DNA of 64,000 nucleotides, taken from Aedes albopictus. Its lineage: Eukaryota > Arthropoda > Insecta > Diptera > Culicidae. The DNA lies in assembly GCF_035046485.1 (NCBI RefSeq), contig NC_085138.1:95211766-95275765 (forward strand), read 5' to 3'. Positions 45,947 through 56,749 of this stretch are shown here, one piece after another. The stretch's first letter is position 1, and every line of letters begins with the position of its first letter. The translations under genes were made by a program, and so were the position numbers. The notes beneath the pieces were generated by a model. That model was not told where the DNA came from, made no database searches, and saw nothing but the letters and a program-made list of their open reading frames with translations.

Positions 45947-46387
45947 GGTGATAATTCTGCGGAATAGAAAGCCAAACTGAACCCGAGCCCTCACCATGAA
46001 CATTCACTTTTTCAAGAACCATCTATCTCTCTTTCGGCTTAGATGTCAATCCACAACACAGCCTCGTTTGTGCCCAACAACTACAAGTGAGAGCGTATTA
46101 TTTTTATTTGAAGCCGAGACTTACTCTCGCACTCCGCATACCTAGCCACCAAGCAGTCTGTTTGCTGGTGTCTAATTCAGTATGCGTCGAGAGCTCGGCA
46201 CGGTCGCACGCTCCACGACCAACTGCGCCAATGACGCAAGGTAAATAGGGTACACTGATATATGTTGTCCTTTACTGGCATTTACCAGATTAGCTGGTAT
46301 GTCATAAACATTCAGAAAAACTTGTAGTTAGAAGACACAGAATGTTGCTAATTGACAAATTGAGGGATGATTTTTTGAAAAAAATCG

Positions 46388-46433
46388 CGTTCTGGTGGGA
46401 TTCGAACCCACGACCCCGTATTCGCTAGACCGG
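46388..46433 (-). tRNA. Truncated tRNA-like sequence (copy 2)
   Basis: The 3' half of the same tRNA-like module (T arm and anticodon loop), ending abruptly at CCGG where an inverted piece of the composite begins. Confidence 0.45.
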
Positions 46434-46469
46434 TAAATGCCAGTAATCTGGTAAATGCCAGTAAAGGGC

Positions 46470-46746
46470 TGACGACGATACGACCAGGCGGAGTAGCACA
46501 GCAGAATCAGCGAAGCGGCAGTTCAGATTTGCACGGGAAATAAAACACGCGAGCTAACTTTGGAAACGTTATAATTCGGGATAGAAATGATACTGTACAA
46601 CCGCACGCGGGAAAAGAACTTTTGGAATGAGGGATAAATGTCAAACGTACCTGGGGGTACACAAATGGTAGATTCGATAATTGTACTCACGGGGGGTGCT
46701 CGGATGCACCACAGGGTTGGCAGGAGGTAATCATCGTCCCTCAACA
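46470..46746 (-). repeat. Copia 3' LTR, 277 bp
   Basis: On the minus strand it begins TGTTGAGGGACGATG and ends CGTCGTCA. It differs from 53031-53307 at two positions that I can see. Confidence 0.95.
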
Positions 46747-46798
46747 CTCCTCCTCGATGAGCAGCCTCCGCGATCTCCGGATGCAGTCCGGAACTCCG

Positions 46799-49538
46799 TT
46801 ACACCAAACCCAACATCTCGCGGAAGCGGTCGTGCTTCAGCGGTCCGAGTGGCTTGGTAAGTATATCGGCTGCCATTCGATCCGTCGGGCAGTACTCGAG
46901 CGCGATTTGCCCCGTCGAACACAGCTCCTGAACAAACTTCTGCCTTGTGTCTATGTGCTTAGACCTTCTGTTGACCCGTTCCGTTCTGACGAACGCAATG
47001 CAACCTTGGTTGTCTTCACGAATCGTCGTAGCCTTGTCCTGTTGTTCGCCGAAATCCGCCAATAGTTGCCTCAGCCAGATCGCTTCCTGGCAGGCCTCGC
47101 TGAGGGCAACATATTCCGCCTCCATAGACGAAAGAGTTACGCTGGCTTGCCCTCGACTTGTCCACGAAATCGTTCCGCCGCAAAACATGAACGCAAATCC
47201 GGAGGTCGACCTGCGACTGGTCACGTCGCCGGCCCAGTCGGCGTCCGAATAACCTTCTAGCTTCTGATCTTCGCCACCTAAACGTAGACTGTAGTCGATT
47301 GTGCCCTTGAGATACCTCAAGACTCTCTTCGCCGCTACCCAATCTCGTTCCGTGGGTGCCGCGAATTTTCGCCCTAGAACGGCCGCGCTGTTGGCTATGT
47401 CCGGGCGAGCCACTACAGCGAGGTAGAGCAGACTTCCGACGACACTTCGATATTTGGTAGCATCTTGCAGCAACTCGCTGTCATCTTCACCTTTGATATA
47501 ATCCGGATCCATCGGCGCTTTCGCCGGCTTCGCCTCGCTCATACCGTGTTCTTCGAGTAGTTGACTGATGTAGTTCTGCAGGCGAATGGTGTACGCTTCT
47601 TCTTCACGGCGGACCTCCATGCCGAGGAAATGGCGGACATCCCCCAGGCAGGTAACTTCGAAGTCCTTCTTCAGCCCAACCGTAACCGCATCCAGTTCTT
47701 TGGAGCTTGCCGACGCCAGTAACATGTCGTCAACGTACACGAGTAGAAATACCGTTTCGCTTCCACGGCCCCGCACGTACAGGCAGGGGTCAGCCGATGA
47801 TTGCTTGAACTGCAGCTTGGTCAGCACAACATGGAGACGCTTGTGCCAGCACCGCGCGGACTGACGCAGTCCGTAGATGCTCCTCTTGAGTTTGCAGACG
47901 CAGTCTTCTTTGCCGGGAACAGCATACCCAGGCGGCTGGCGCATGCACAGCTCTTCCTCCAAGATGCCGTACAAGTATGCCGTCTTAATGTCCAGGTGTC
48001 TTATCGCCATCTTTCGCTTGGATGCAACGGACAGCAGTGTACGGAACGTTGCATGTCGAGTGACCGGTGCGAACACATCTTCAAAATCCTCGCCAAGCTT
48101 CTGGGAGAATCCTTGGGCCACGACTCTAGCTTTATGCTTCGCGATGTTGCCTTCCTCGTCACGCTTCAGTTTATACACCCACCGCGATCCAACGATCTTC
48201 CGCCCTTTCGGTGGTGGGACGAGTTCCCATGTCTGGTTCCGCTTGTGGGACTCAAGCTCGTCCTCCATCGCGTCCCGCCATTCCTTGATCTGCAGTGCTT
48301 CCTTCACGTTGATCGGTTCCTCCGATGCACACGCCACGTTGCCAGCAGCGTAATCGAGAACGTACTCATCAAGCTTCCGTGGTGGCCTACCACGCGTCTG
48401 GCGCTGCGATCGACGAACAGGTTCCGCCTGTGCATGCTCTTCATCGTCGTCCTCTGACTCTTCTTCCGGAATAGGCTTCTCTTCTTCTTCAAGCTTCAGT
48501 GGATCAACCTCCACCTCAGCGGATGCTCTCTGCTGTCCGCTGGCTTCAACCTTTAATGGGATGTCGACAGACGAAGTACCGTTCGCCAACTCTACGAAGC
48601 GCGCGTCGCGACTGACGGTGATGAGGTCAGTCTCGCAGTCCACAAAACGGTAGGCTTTGTGACTCATCGAATAGCCCACAAAACGGAGCTTCTTCGACTT
48701 GCTGTCCAGCTTGCCGCGCTTCTGATCCGGAACGTGAACGTAGGCCTCTGTGCCGAAAATGCGAAGGTGAGCCAAATCCGGCTTGCGGCCCCACCAGATC
48801 TCATAGGGAGTTTTGGAAACACTTCTCGATGGCAAACGGTTTTGCAAGTAGGTGGCGGTCAGTACCGCCTCTCTCCAGTAGCGCCGGTCCATGCCGGAGT
48901 CGATGAGCATACATGTGGCCATTTCCGTGATGGACCGATTCTTACGCTCGGCCACACCGTTCTGCTGGGGAGTGTACGGTGTCGTGAGTTGCGCCATGAT
49001 CCCTTCGGCACGGTAGAAGCTCTTCAAATCGTTGTTGCAGAATTCGCCCCCTCCATCGGAACGAATGGCTCCAGGCTTCCTGCCGAACATGTTCTCCGTC
49101 CATCGAACGTAATCCTTTATCTGCTCCGCTGCCTCCGACTTGTGCTTCAGCAAGTAAGTCACCGTGAAGCGACTATAATCGTCGATCAAGTGGAGCACGT
49201 ACCGATTTCCACTCGGGGTCGTGGTTTTCATCGGCCCACACAAATCAGTGTGAACGATGTCGAGGATACGCTTCGATTTACGCTCAGCCACCGGGGGAAA
49301 TGGCTGCCTAGCGGACTTCCCCTCGAGGCAACATTCACAAATAAGACGCATGCCACAATCACCTACCTTGACACCTGTAGCTAGGTTTTCTTTGAAGAGC
49401 CGTTCCGTCGCTGCCCAGTCCCTGTGACCGAAGCGTCGGTGCCTCTGGTGCTGGCAGTTTTCTCGGTGTTCACCAGCGGCAGCCTTGTTGGAAACCTCCG
49501 CCGTCCGAAGGTAGTACAAACCTCCGTAGCGGTAGCCG
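46799..49538 (-). CDS. Copia Pol: integrase, reverse transcriptase, RNase H
   Basis: Uninterrupted frame of about 910 residues covering the second half of the copia polyprotein. In order: zinc-binding GAG-pre-integrase region (CECCLEGK); integrase core with D in HTDLCGP (about 49245), D in RSDGGGEF (about 49050) and E in NGVAERKN (about 48950); an acidic linker; RVT_2 reverse transcriptase with LDIKTAYLYG and the active site YVDDML (47723-47737); and Ty1/copia RNase H with YSDADWAGD (about 47224-47250), SSMEAEY and DILTKPLG. The stop is at 46799. All catalytic residues are present. The frame is separated from gag by the hAT-like insertion, so no full polyprotein can be made from this copy. 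Confidence 0.97.
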
Positions 49539-49546
49539 GTCGCCAC

Positions 49547-51226
49547 CTGAGACGAGACCGGACAACTGGCTTCTTATTATTCTTCTTCTCTTCCAATATG
49601 TTTTCTGTTTATTTTCATTTCGCTTCGTTCGTCGCTCGGGCCAGTGTTGCCCAAAGTTTTGTTTCGCCTCTTATTTCACATTTTTTACGTTAAATGTCAT
49701 TTTATAATTTTTCGGTAAAGTGAGAGATAGGACAGATAGTATATAAATACGGAGATCCCATGAATGTCGTCACTTTTTTGGGGTGACAGAGGTGCTTTGG
49801 AGAATACGGTAATGCGATTGAAAACAGATTCCGTAAACTGAAATATAGAGCTATGTTTCAATGTACGATCGCGCTATAAACGTACACCATCTGTTTTTTT
49901 AATAAAGAATTCTAGATTGAGTTTAAATAAGACGCCGTACTTAAATTATGTAACGCTCTACGGGGTGGGGTCAAACATGGTCGTTTTAGCGTTACGTAAT
50001 AAATAAATGCTGCCTAAGCCGAAGGTAATATGATCGATTCTCCTCTCTCTCTCCTCTTCTTGGCGTAACGTCCTCACTGGGACAAAGCCTGCTTCTCAGC
50101 TTAGTGTTCTATGAGCACTTCCACAGTTATTAACTGAGAGCTTCCTCTGCCAATGACCATTTTGCATGTGTATATCGTGTGGCAGGCACGAAGATACTCT
50201 ATGCCCAAGGAAGTCAAGGAAATTTCCTTTACGAAAAGATCCTGGACCGACCGGGAATCGAACCCGTCACCCTCAGCATGGTCATGCTGAATACCCGTGC
50301 GTTTACCGCCTCGGCTATATGGGACCTATGATCGATTCTGTCCTCTTCAAATTGAAGAGACAAGTTCTTGTTATTTTTTTGTGAAAATATCTTAAATTGA
50401 AAATCTGAAATTTAACGGCATATTCATAGAATGAAATAAAAAACTCATGTAAGCATAAATTCAACTCTTCCTCTGATTTTTTCATCATTCATTACGATTG
50501 CAATTAAACCAATTTAGCGCGATGCTGCAATGAACTCGAAAGTTGTCAAACCACTGCATCTGGACAATATAAAGTTTACCGGAACAGCTAGTATTGAAAA
50601 AAGATACACATTTTTTCAAAATAATCAAGAACGTGTTGAAAAATAGTGCCGCAGCCATAACCTGAGTCATAACTGCATAGATTCGAAAAATCTAACCAGG
50701 TGTTTAATTTTTAACTGGTGCTGACATTCATAGTTCGCCAGCAAGTTTCAGCTCGATTACTCAACTGAAAATAAAGTGACATTATGTCAAAGACGTCGAA
50801 GTTGACCGTTCCGTGTAAAACTTATCTTTTTCTGTTATATTTCTGATATCTTCACCATTCAAAATTTGTATACAATAATCCTTGTTTTGGATAGCATTTT
50901 TTACTCAATAATAAGCATGAATTAATGATGTTTTACTCTCTGAATGGAAAATAAAATGAAATTGAAACCGACTCGATTGAAACAAATAAACAAACAAACA
51001 AATGAACGCAAACGAACCAAACCCACAGCGTCTGAACAGCTGACGCCACACCTGCGGCAGATCAGTATTTTTAATTGCTTTTGACAACACTGCCCACACG
51101 CGCTCGGGTGCGGTCGGGTGGTGGTTTCAATTCTGTGCTTTTTTTTATTGGCATAAAATCAACCAATCAGCAGCTGGTCCGTTTTGGCCCCATATCGAGC
51201 TACGGTATTGACCGGTCTCGTTTCAG
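49547..51226. mobile_element. hAT-like non-autonomous DNA transposon, 1680 bp, in copia
   Basis: Ends CTGAGACGAGACCGG and CCGGTCTCGTTTCAG are inverted repeats with one mismatch. GTCGCCAC stands on both sides (49539-49546 and 51227-51234), an 8-bp duplication typical of hAT elements. The interior has no transposase frame. It holds a complete SINE. It splits the copia frame between the protease region and the integrase. Confidence 0.92.
50042..50327 (-). mobile_element. Feilai-like SINE, complete, inside the hAT-like element
   Basis: On the minus strand the head is tRNA-like (TAGCCGAGGCGGTAAACG as A box region, GGGTTCGATTCCCGG as B box), and the tail is rich in GAGA. A 12-bp duplication ATGATCGATTCT flanks it (50030-50041 and 50328-50339). 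It is nearly identical to the copy at 52321-52599. Confidence 0.95.
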
Positions 51227-51234
51227 GTCGCCAC

Positions 51235-51837
51235 GACGTCTCCTCCTGCATCAGCAATCCGACAGCCTTCACCATCGAAATTCACAGCAAGCTTCTTTTC
51301 TGCCAATTTGGCCACTGATACCAGGCTTGTCGCCAACCCGGGCACGAACTTCACACTCTTCATGTCAATCTTCACCGGGTTTCCGGAACCGTCTACACCC
51401 GTAATCACTCCACTGTCCTCTCCGAGGATCTTCGTCTTTTGACCGTCCGCGAGCGTGATCCACCCGCCGGAGAATTCACTCAGCGTATCGAAAAAGTCAC
51501 GATTGTTGGTCATATGGGCACTGGCCCCACTGTCAATGACCCACGCCGACGACCGAACACTTTCAGAACCGGTGAACGCAACACTTCTTCCTTCGCTCTG
51601 GGCGGCTTTAGCTTTGGGAGCTTCTTTTTCCCCAACACTTTCTCCCTTCTGCGCCTTGAACTTTCGGCAATCGCGCCGCAGGTGACCCGGACGCTTGCAA
51701 AAGTGGCACACGCGAGACTCTTTCGGTTTGTTATCGATCGACCGCATTGCCTTCTCCGATTTCGAACCGGAACCACCACCGTCGCGCTCCAATCGTCGAT
51801 GATATTCATCCGTCAGTTTGGATTTGACGATATCCAA
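51235..51837 (-). pseudogene. Copia Gag C-terminus and protease segment
   Basis: Continues the gag-pol frame on the far side of the MITE. It contains the CCHC zinc knuckle CHFCKRPGHLRRDC of nucleocapsid and, further on, the aspartic protease motif VIDSGASAHM. The frame is open throughout and ends at the target duplication of the hAT-like element. It is interrupted rather than decayed, since no internal stop is visible. Confidence 0.92.
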
Positions 51838-52003
51838 GGGAGCGTCCATAAATTACGTCACGCAAAAATTGCCCATTTTCAATCCCCCCTCCCCCCTATG
51901 TCACACTTTTTGTATGGGAGCTCTGAAAATTTTGTATGGATTGTCACACTTTACTGAACCCCCCCTCCCCCCTAAAAGCGTGACGTAATTTATGGACGTT
52001 CCC
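51838..52003. mobile_element. MITE, 166 bp, 3-bp TSD, in copia gag
   Basis: Inverted ends around GTCCATAAATTACGTCACGC and its complement, outermost bases GGG and CCC, C-rich tracts inside. CAA stands on both sides (51835-51837 and 52004-52006). The GGG ends and 3-bp duplication suggest a PIF/Harbinger-type mobiliser, an inference only. Confidence 0.88.
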
Positions 52004-52320
52004 CAACGAGATATCATCATCTTCACGGCTATCAAGAGCCGACACAATGCCATCAAACGACGGGGGCAAACTTCTCAACAGCATACACACTTTAGTATCC
52101 TTGTCCAGCTCGGTACCGGCCGCGTCTAACCGATCGAACAGTTCGTCCACCTCGCGTAAATGTTCCTCTAAATTACCGCGCTCGGGGAGGTTAACCGCAC
52201 ACAACTTTTTCAATAAAGAAACTCGTACCGAACGCGTCGTCTTTTGGTGGAACGATTTCAACGCGCGGAACACTTCGTGGGCACTCGCACAGTTTTTAAT
52301 AAGCGACAGCTGGCTGTCTT
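52004..52320 (-). pseudogene. Copia Gag middle segment
   Basis: Frame with FHQKTTRSVRVSLLKKLCAV and VCMLLRSLPPSFDGIVSAL, the typical UBN2-type Gag region of copia elements. Bounded by the SINE on one side and the MITE on the other. No internal stop seen. Confidence 0.88.
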
Positions 52321-52599
52321 ATAGCCCATATAGCCGAGGCGGTAAACGCACGGGTATTCAGCATGACCATGCTGAGGGTGACGGGTTCGATTCCCGGTCG
52401 GTCCAGGATCTTTTCGTAAAGGAAATTTCCTTGACTTCCTTGGGCATAGAGTATCTTCGTGCCTGCCACACGATATACGCATGCAAAATGGTCATTGGCA
52501 GAGGAAGCTCTCAGTTAATAACTGTGGAAGTGCTCATAGAACACTAAGCTGAGAAGCAGGCTTTGTCCCAGGAGGACGTTACGCCAAGAAGAGAGAGAG
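52321..52599 (+). mobile_element. Feilai-like SINE, complete, in copia gag
   Basis: tRNA-like head (TAGCCGAGGCGGTAAACG, GGGTTCGATTCCCGG), body with GGGCATAGAGTATCTTCGTG and a (GA)n tail. The 13-bp duplication AGCTGGCTGTCTT flanks it (52308-52320 and 52600-52612). Confidence 0.95.
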
Positions 52600-52808
52600 A
52601 GCTGGCTGTCTTCAAGCAGCAGCACCAAAGTGGCTTTCGCTTTCCGATCGGCGGTTTTCCACTCATCTTCCTGGTCTTCAGCCTCCGGGACGGCTTCACT
52701 CACAACAGTCCACAAATCTTCACGTTGAAGCAGCATCTCGATGCGCACCTTCCACGTGCCCCAATTTGTGCCATTCAGCTTGGCAAAAGCAAATCGGGAA
52801 TCAGCCAT
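52600..52808 (-). pseudogene. Copia Gag N-terminus
   Basis: Starts MADSRFAFAKLNGTNWGTWK, the classic N-terminal pattern of copia Gag (a LNG..W..W motif). An ATG 12 bases upstream could also serve. The frame is open up to the SINE target duplication, then broken by the insertion. Confidence 0.92.
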
Positions 52809-53015
52809 CTTGGCGAGCACTGTACCACTGTCCCGTTATCCCACACTCGCGACGCTTGTCGAGAACAAAAGCTTTTTCACTAAAGCCACCGGCGGCTCCG
52901 CATTCAGCAGCAGCAGCGCACCGACACACACACACAAACGCCGTCGAACTTTCGCGATACTCCGTCACTTTCCGACCGGACTATTTCCTCCGTGATTTCT
53001 CAAATCCGTCTGCTT

Positions 53016-53030
53016 CCTGGGCCCATAACC
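53016..53030 (-). promoter_or_regulatory. Copia primer binding site
   Basis: On the minus strand GGTTATGGGCCCAGG follows the 5' LTR directly. It is complementary to the anticodon-loop side of initiator tRNA-Met, the unusual half-tRNA primer known for copia. Confidence 0.92.
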
Positions 53031-53307
53031 TGACGACGATACGACCAGGCGGAGTAGCACAGCAGAATCAGCGAAGCGGCAGTTCGGATTTGCATGGGAA
53101 ATAAAACACGCGAGCTAACTTTGGAAACGTTATAATTCGGGATAGAAATGATACTGTACAACCGCACGCGGGAAAAGAACTTTTGGAATGAGGGATAAAT
53201 GTCAAACGTACCTGGGGGTACACAAATGGTAGATTCGATAATTGTACTCACGGGGGGTGCTCGGATGCACCACAGGGTTGGCAGGAGGTAATCATCGTCC
53301 CTCAACA
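53031..53307 (-). repeat. Copia 5' LTR, 277 bp
   Basis: Matches 46470-46746 except for two bases near 53084 and 53095. Adjacent to the AGGGC target duplication. Confidence 0.95.
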
Positions 53308-53628
53308 AGGGCAACATATATCAGTGTACCCTACCTTGCGTCATTGGCGCAGTTGGTCGTGGAGCGTGCGACCGTGCCGAGCTCTCGACGCATACTGAAT
53401 TAGACACCAGCAAACAGACTGCTTGGTGGCTAGGTATGCGGAGTGCGAGAGTAAGTCTCGGCTTCAAATAAAAATAATACGCTCTCACTTGTAGTTGTTG
53501 GGCACAAACAAGGCTGTGTTGTGGATTGACATCTAAGCCGAAAGAGAGATAGATGGTTCTTGAAAAAGTGAATATTCATGGTGAGGGCTCGGGTTCAGTT
53601 TGGCTTTCTATTCCGCAGAATTATCACC

Positions 53629-53701
53629 TGTTCTGTGGCTTAGTTGGTTAAAGCACCGGTCTAGCGAATACGGGGTCGTGGGTTCGAATCCCACCAGAAC
53701 G
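53629..53701 (+). tRNA. tRNA-like sequence (copy 3), probably SINE-derived
   Basis: Same 73-nt module as 45874-45946 in the opposite orientation: D arm GCTTAGTTGGTTAAAGC, loop CTAGCGA, T arm GTGGGTTCGAATCCCAC. The same unpaired anticodon stem argues against a working tRNA. Confidence 0.5.
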
Positions 53702-53792
53702 CGATTTTTTTCAAAAATTCATCCCTCAATTTGTCAATTAGCAACATTCTGTGTCTTCTAACTACAAGTTTTTCTGTATGTCTAGAGCAAAA

Positions 53793-54412
53793 ATTGAGTA
53801 AAATTTGACGACAAAAAATTGGCTTTTTTATGTAAACAAACTATTTTCTCCTTATCTCACCAAGCGCCTCTACAATTGGGGGTCATCTGGATTAGCCTAT
53901 TGCTTGTTTGGTACTTTTTTGACGAGATTAGAACAGCAGTAGGACCTCGGTAGTTTCGGTAATCGATTTTACTGAGGTTCAGTAAAACACCTGTCAAAAT
54001 CGTATGGGAAAGGTAAACAATGCATTTCTGCTGAACGAGTTCGGTGCTCAGCAGTTTTAACATAGATTTAACTTCAAGATGTCAGGAAGAAATCAGAACG
54101 ATTTTAAGACGCCATTCGCCCCCCCCCCCCCACCTTTCCCCACAATATTGGCCTGTGCCTGATTTCGCTTGAAGCGACGCCTTAACTTGCTCGGAGAAAA
54201 ATACGGTTGACAGTACAACGCGTCAAAAGCGCCGCCTCCTTATGGCCATTCAAACATGATGTACTGGGGGAATGGGGTCATTGAAAAATGATGAAACTGG
54301 CGTCAAGGGTGAATTTCCAGTTTCATATTGATTGTTGGTTTTAATCTCGTCAAAAATTTACTTAACTCGGTAATCACAATTAAGTGTGTAGCTTCCGTCA
54401 GATTTGTCTATT
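53793..54412. other. No gene seen
   Basis: The left part continues the dispersed repeat interrupted at 45728/53782. The rest has only short open frames, including a C-run at 54119-54131. Confidence 0.45.
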
Positions 54413-54645
54413 CTGCATTAACATGTCTAAAGGGTCTAATTCGTTTTGTAAACAAACATTGTTTCTGTCGCTGTAGGGTCTATCTCGATCCACCCACGCA
54501 TTTGGGGGCCGTTATCGGAAAGATCTATCTTCGTTCTTTCTGATAACGGTCCCCAGATGCGTGGTTGGATCGAGATAAGCCCTACAGCGACAGAAACAAT
54601 GTTTGTTTACAAAACGAGTTAGACCCTTTAGACATGTTAATGCAG
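54413..54645. mobile_element. Palindromic MITE, 233 bp
   Basis: CTGCATTAACATGTCTAAAG at 54413 is mirrored at 54626-54645, and pairing runs through TTTGTAAACAAACATTGTTT and CGATCCACCCACGCAT almost to the centre at 54529. Arms are about 110 bases, with practically no loop. Confidence 0.88.
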
Positions 54646-54962
54646 TATTGAATGAAAATAAAATTCAAAATCATTGTCGGCGTAGTTCTACGCCAATATT
54701 CAACTGGTCACCGCCAGCCCTTGCGTGTGACGGCGGTGACATAGTAGAGAGTTGCGTGATGCGAAGCGCAGTGCGACGCGTTTGCGTTCAAACAGTTTTT
54801 GTAAGCGCCAGTGCAAAACGCATGGGGAGACGCGTTGACCAGTCAGAGTGAATGCGAATCACAGCGTCGGCAGCTGCGTCAAACCATTCCGTCGAGTGCT
54901 TTCACGCGCGTGCATGCACAAGTTGCTGTACGGGGAACTGATGGTTGCTAGGACCGTCTCAT

Positions 54963-55215
54963 CACAGACAAACAGACGTAACACTTCGAACATTTTTCGA
55001 TTCAAATTACAGTCACGGGAACATGTTCGCCCAATGCTAAAAGGACTAAGTTTGGCCGACCATCAACTAGGTGGCGGTAGCGAGCAAACGTCAAACTCGA
55101 ACAAAAACGATACGAGCGCCGCGGTTGGGCAGTTGGCCAACTATCAAATTTTGAAAAACGCCGTTAAATTGGTGAACGATGGGAATTATCAGAGTGTTAC
55201 GTCTGTTTGTCTGTG
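54963..55215. mobile_element. MITE, CACAGACAAACAGACGT ends, 253 bp
   Basis: CACAGACAAACAGACGTAAC on the left and its complement on the right, with GTCTCAT on both sides (54956-54962 and 55216-55222), a 7-bp duplication. Shares the internal block TCGCCCAATGCTAA with the element at 57205-57741. Confidence 0.85.
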
Positions 55216-55459
55216 GTCTCATGATTCTGTGCGCCTGGTGTGTGGTGTGTGCTTTTTGAGTGAATTCGTCATGACGGGGTTGAGTCAGGTGTGAGTTTGG
55301 TCGTGGTTTGAGAGTTCTCATTATGCTGATGGTTGTGATTATAGTGCTGGGCATCGGTAATTTTGCTTCGGATACGCGTCACAAGGCGCGTCACTGTGTC
55401 ATGCTTCGCGTTACTCGATGACGCGTGTATGAAAGCTGATCGACAAACGCGTTGCGCAT

Positions 55460-56164
55460 CGCTTCACGCGCCGCCTTACTATGTCATCGGCCTGAGATGA
55501 AAAAGCTCTTTTCTCACCGTAGAATTTTTCTTCACGGCCGGTTTCGAGCAGCACATTCGCGATGGTGTGTTGGTGCGAAGGTGCGAAGCTTGCTCAAAAG
55601 TTTGCGTTTTCGTCTCTCGTCCGTCGTCCGTTTTCTTGATCGAACTCGAGCTTCGAACTCGCGAACGAAATCAGAAGTGAAACAGCCAGAGTTCACGTCG
55701 GGTTGATTCGCGGATTGTTTGTCGGTGCGTGCGTCGTGGTCCGCGTCATTCGCAGACAAAAAATCTTCCATCCGCTTCTTTGGAGAGTAGTGCGAGTGGT
55801 CCGGAAGTTACGAAAAGATCAAACTCAAAGTCCCCCCCGTGGAATCCGGGGACAAATTTTAAGGTGAAAAATTTTACTTTGGGAGTGTCGGTCGGAAGGA
55901 AGGAAAAAAAATTGGAACACTGGTGAAGGTTTTCCTTCTTTCTCTTTCGCGGACGGGGCACAGTGAACAGTGAGCGAGTGAGAGCAGGAAGAAACATAAC
56001 GGGATCGGACCAGCAGTAGCAGCAGCCAGAGCTGAACGCAGTGTCAGTGGTGGTCCATTTTTTTTTTTTCGGTGAGTGAATGAACGACGGAAGAAGATAA
56101 AAAACAGTGACTGTTCGCTTGGTTTCTGCGGATGCCGGACAGGAGCAGATGTGACTCATCCAAG
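55460..56164 (+). other. Possible first exon / long 5' UTR of an unseen gene
   Basis: Moderately GC-rich, non-repetitive sequence, unlike its surroundings, ends at a good donor (AAG then GTAGGC at 56165). Just before it, an ATG at 56132 opens a frame of 11 codons that reaches the donor in phase 0 (MPDRSRCDSSK). Runs such as CAGCAGTAGCAGCAGCCAG and Inr-like TCAGT motifs are typical of insect 5' UTRs. No downstream exon is identifiable here, so the gene would have to continue past a long intron. The evidence is composition and one splice signal only. Confidence 0.35.
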
Positions 56165-56583
56165 GTAGGCATTTTAGGTTATTTTTGTTCTCAAGGAAAA
56201 CAAATTTGAGCAGATCTAGACATTTTCTTCGTTTTCATTTTTGTTCCAAAATCTATGCCGAAGTAGGTAATGCATTCTGCTGTGCACGGAGTGTGTGTGG
56301 GAGAGAGCAAGAGCGAGAGAAGAAAATCGATCTCAAGATGGGAAAATCGAAAGGAAATTGAGCAACTACTGCTCGATTATTTGCGGGTTGTGTGTGTGCG
56401 GGTTGCGTGCGCGATGGCACACTCACACCAACAGAGCCGGAAGCTGTCAAAAGAAAATCGACGAAGTTGCACAAAAATGCATTCGGGTGGATTCGAGCAG
56501 TTTAGCGGAGTACGAGTGTACACGCTAAAACGAATTTGCTTTAAATGGTTCCGGGTCATTTGGCCGAATGCCGTTTGGCCGAA
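56165..56583. other. No gene seen
   Basis: If the previous exon is real, this is intron. Otherwise intergenic. Short GT-rich runs only. Confidence 0.4.
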
Positions 56584-56749
56584 GGGTTCATTCAAATATT
56601 ACGTAACGCAAAATTTGACAATTTTAGACCCTCTCCCTCCCCCACGTAACTACTTTTGTATGTGAAATTTTGAAATTTTGTTTGAAGCACATACACAGCG
56701 CTAGACCCCCTCCCTCCCCCTCGGCGTTACGTAATTTTTGAACGAACCC
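56584..56749. mobile_element. MITE, 166 bp, 3-bp TSD
   Basis: Ends GGGTTCATTCAAATATTACG and its near complement (CGTAATTTTTGAACGAACCC), C-rich tracts inside, GAA on both sides (56581-56583 and 56750-56752). Same length and plan as 51838-52003. Confidence 0.88.

Larger units (their letters stand above)
46470..53307 (-). mobile_element. Copia LTR retrotransposon, full length, with nested insertions
   Basis: 6838 bp with 277-bp LTRs (two differences noticed), flanked by AGGGC (46465-46469 and 53308-53312). The primer site reads GGTTATGGGCCCAGG, the complement of the internal part of initiator tRNA-Met used by copia elements. The single long gag-pol frame is intact in sequence but cut by three insertions: a SINE (52321-52599), a MITE (51838-52003) and a 1.68-kb hAT-like element (49547-51226). 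Few LTR changes imply recent arrival, so the three insertions are more recent still. Confidence 0.96.
45739..53781. mobile_element. tRNA-like composite insertion, interrupted by copia
   Basis: An 11-bp duplication CTAGAGCAAAA (45728-45738 and 53782-53792) brackets this segment, and the flanks join smoothly in the related repeat near 36290. Removing the copia element leaves about 1.2 kb. It consists of a minus-strand unit (46256 down to 45739), part of a second minus-strand unit (46469 to 46257, with a short inverted join near 46434), and a plus-strand unit (53313-53781). Each unit has a tRNA-like module, and full units start TTGCGTCATTGGCGCAGTTG, itself similar to a tRNA D-arm. The TSD length suggests insertion by a LINE-type machinery. 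The family is unknown to me. Confidence 0.65.

Noticed and set aside
47801..48457. Plus-strand frame of 218 codons inside copia
   Set aside because: Antisense shadow of the copia Pol frame, whose motifs are all on the minus strand.
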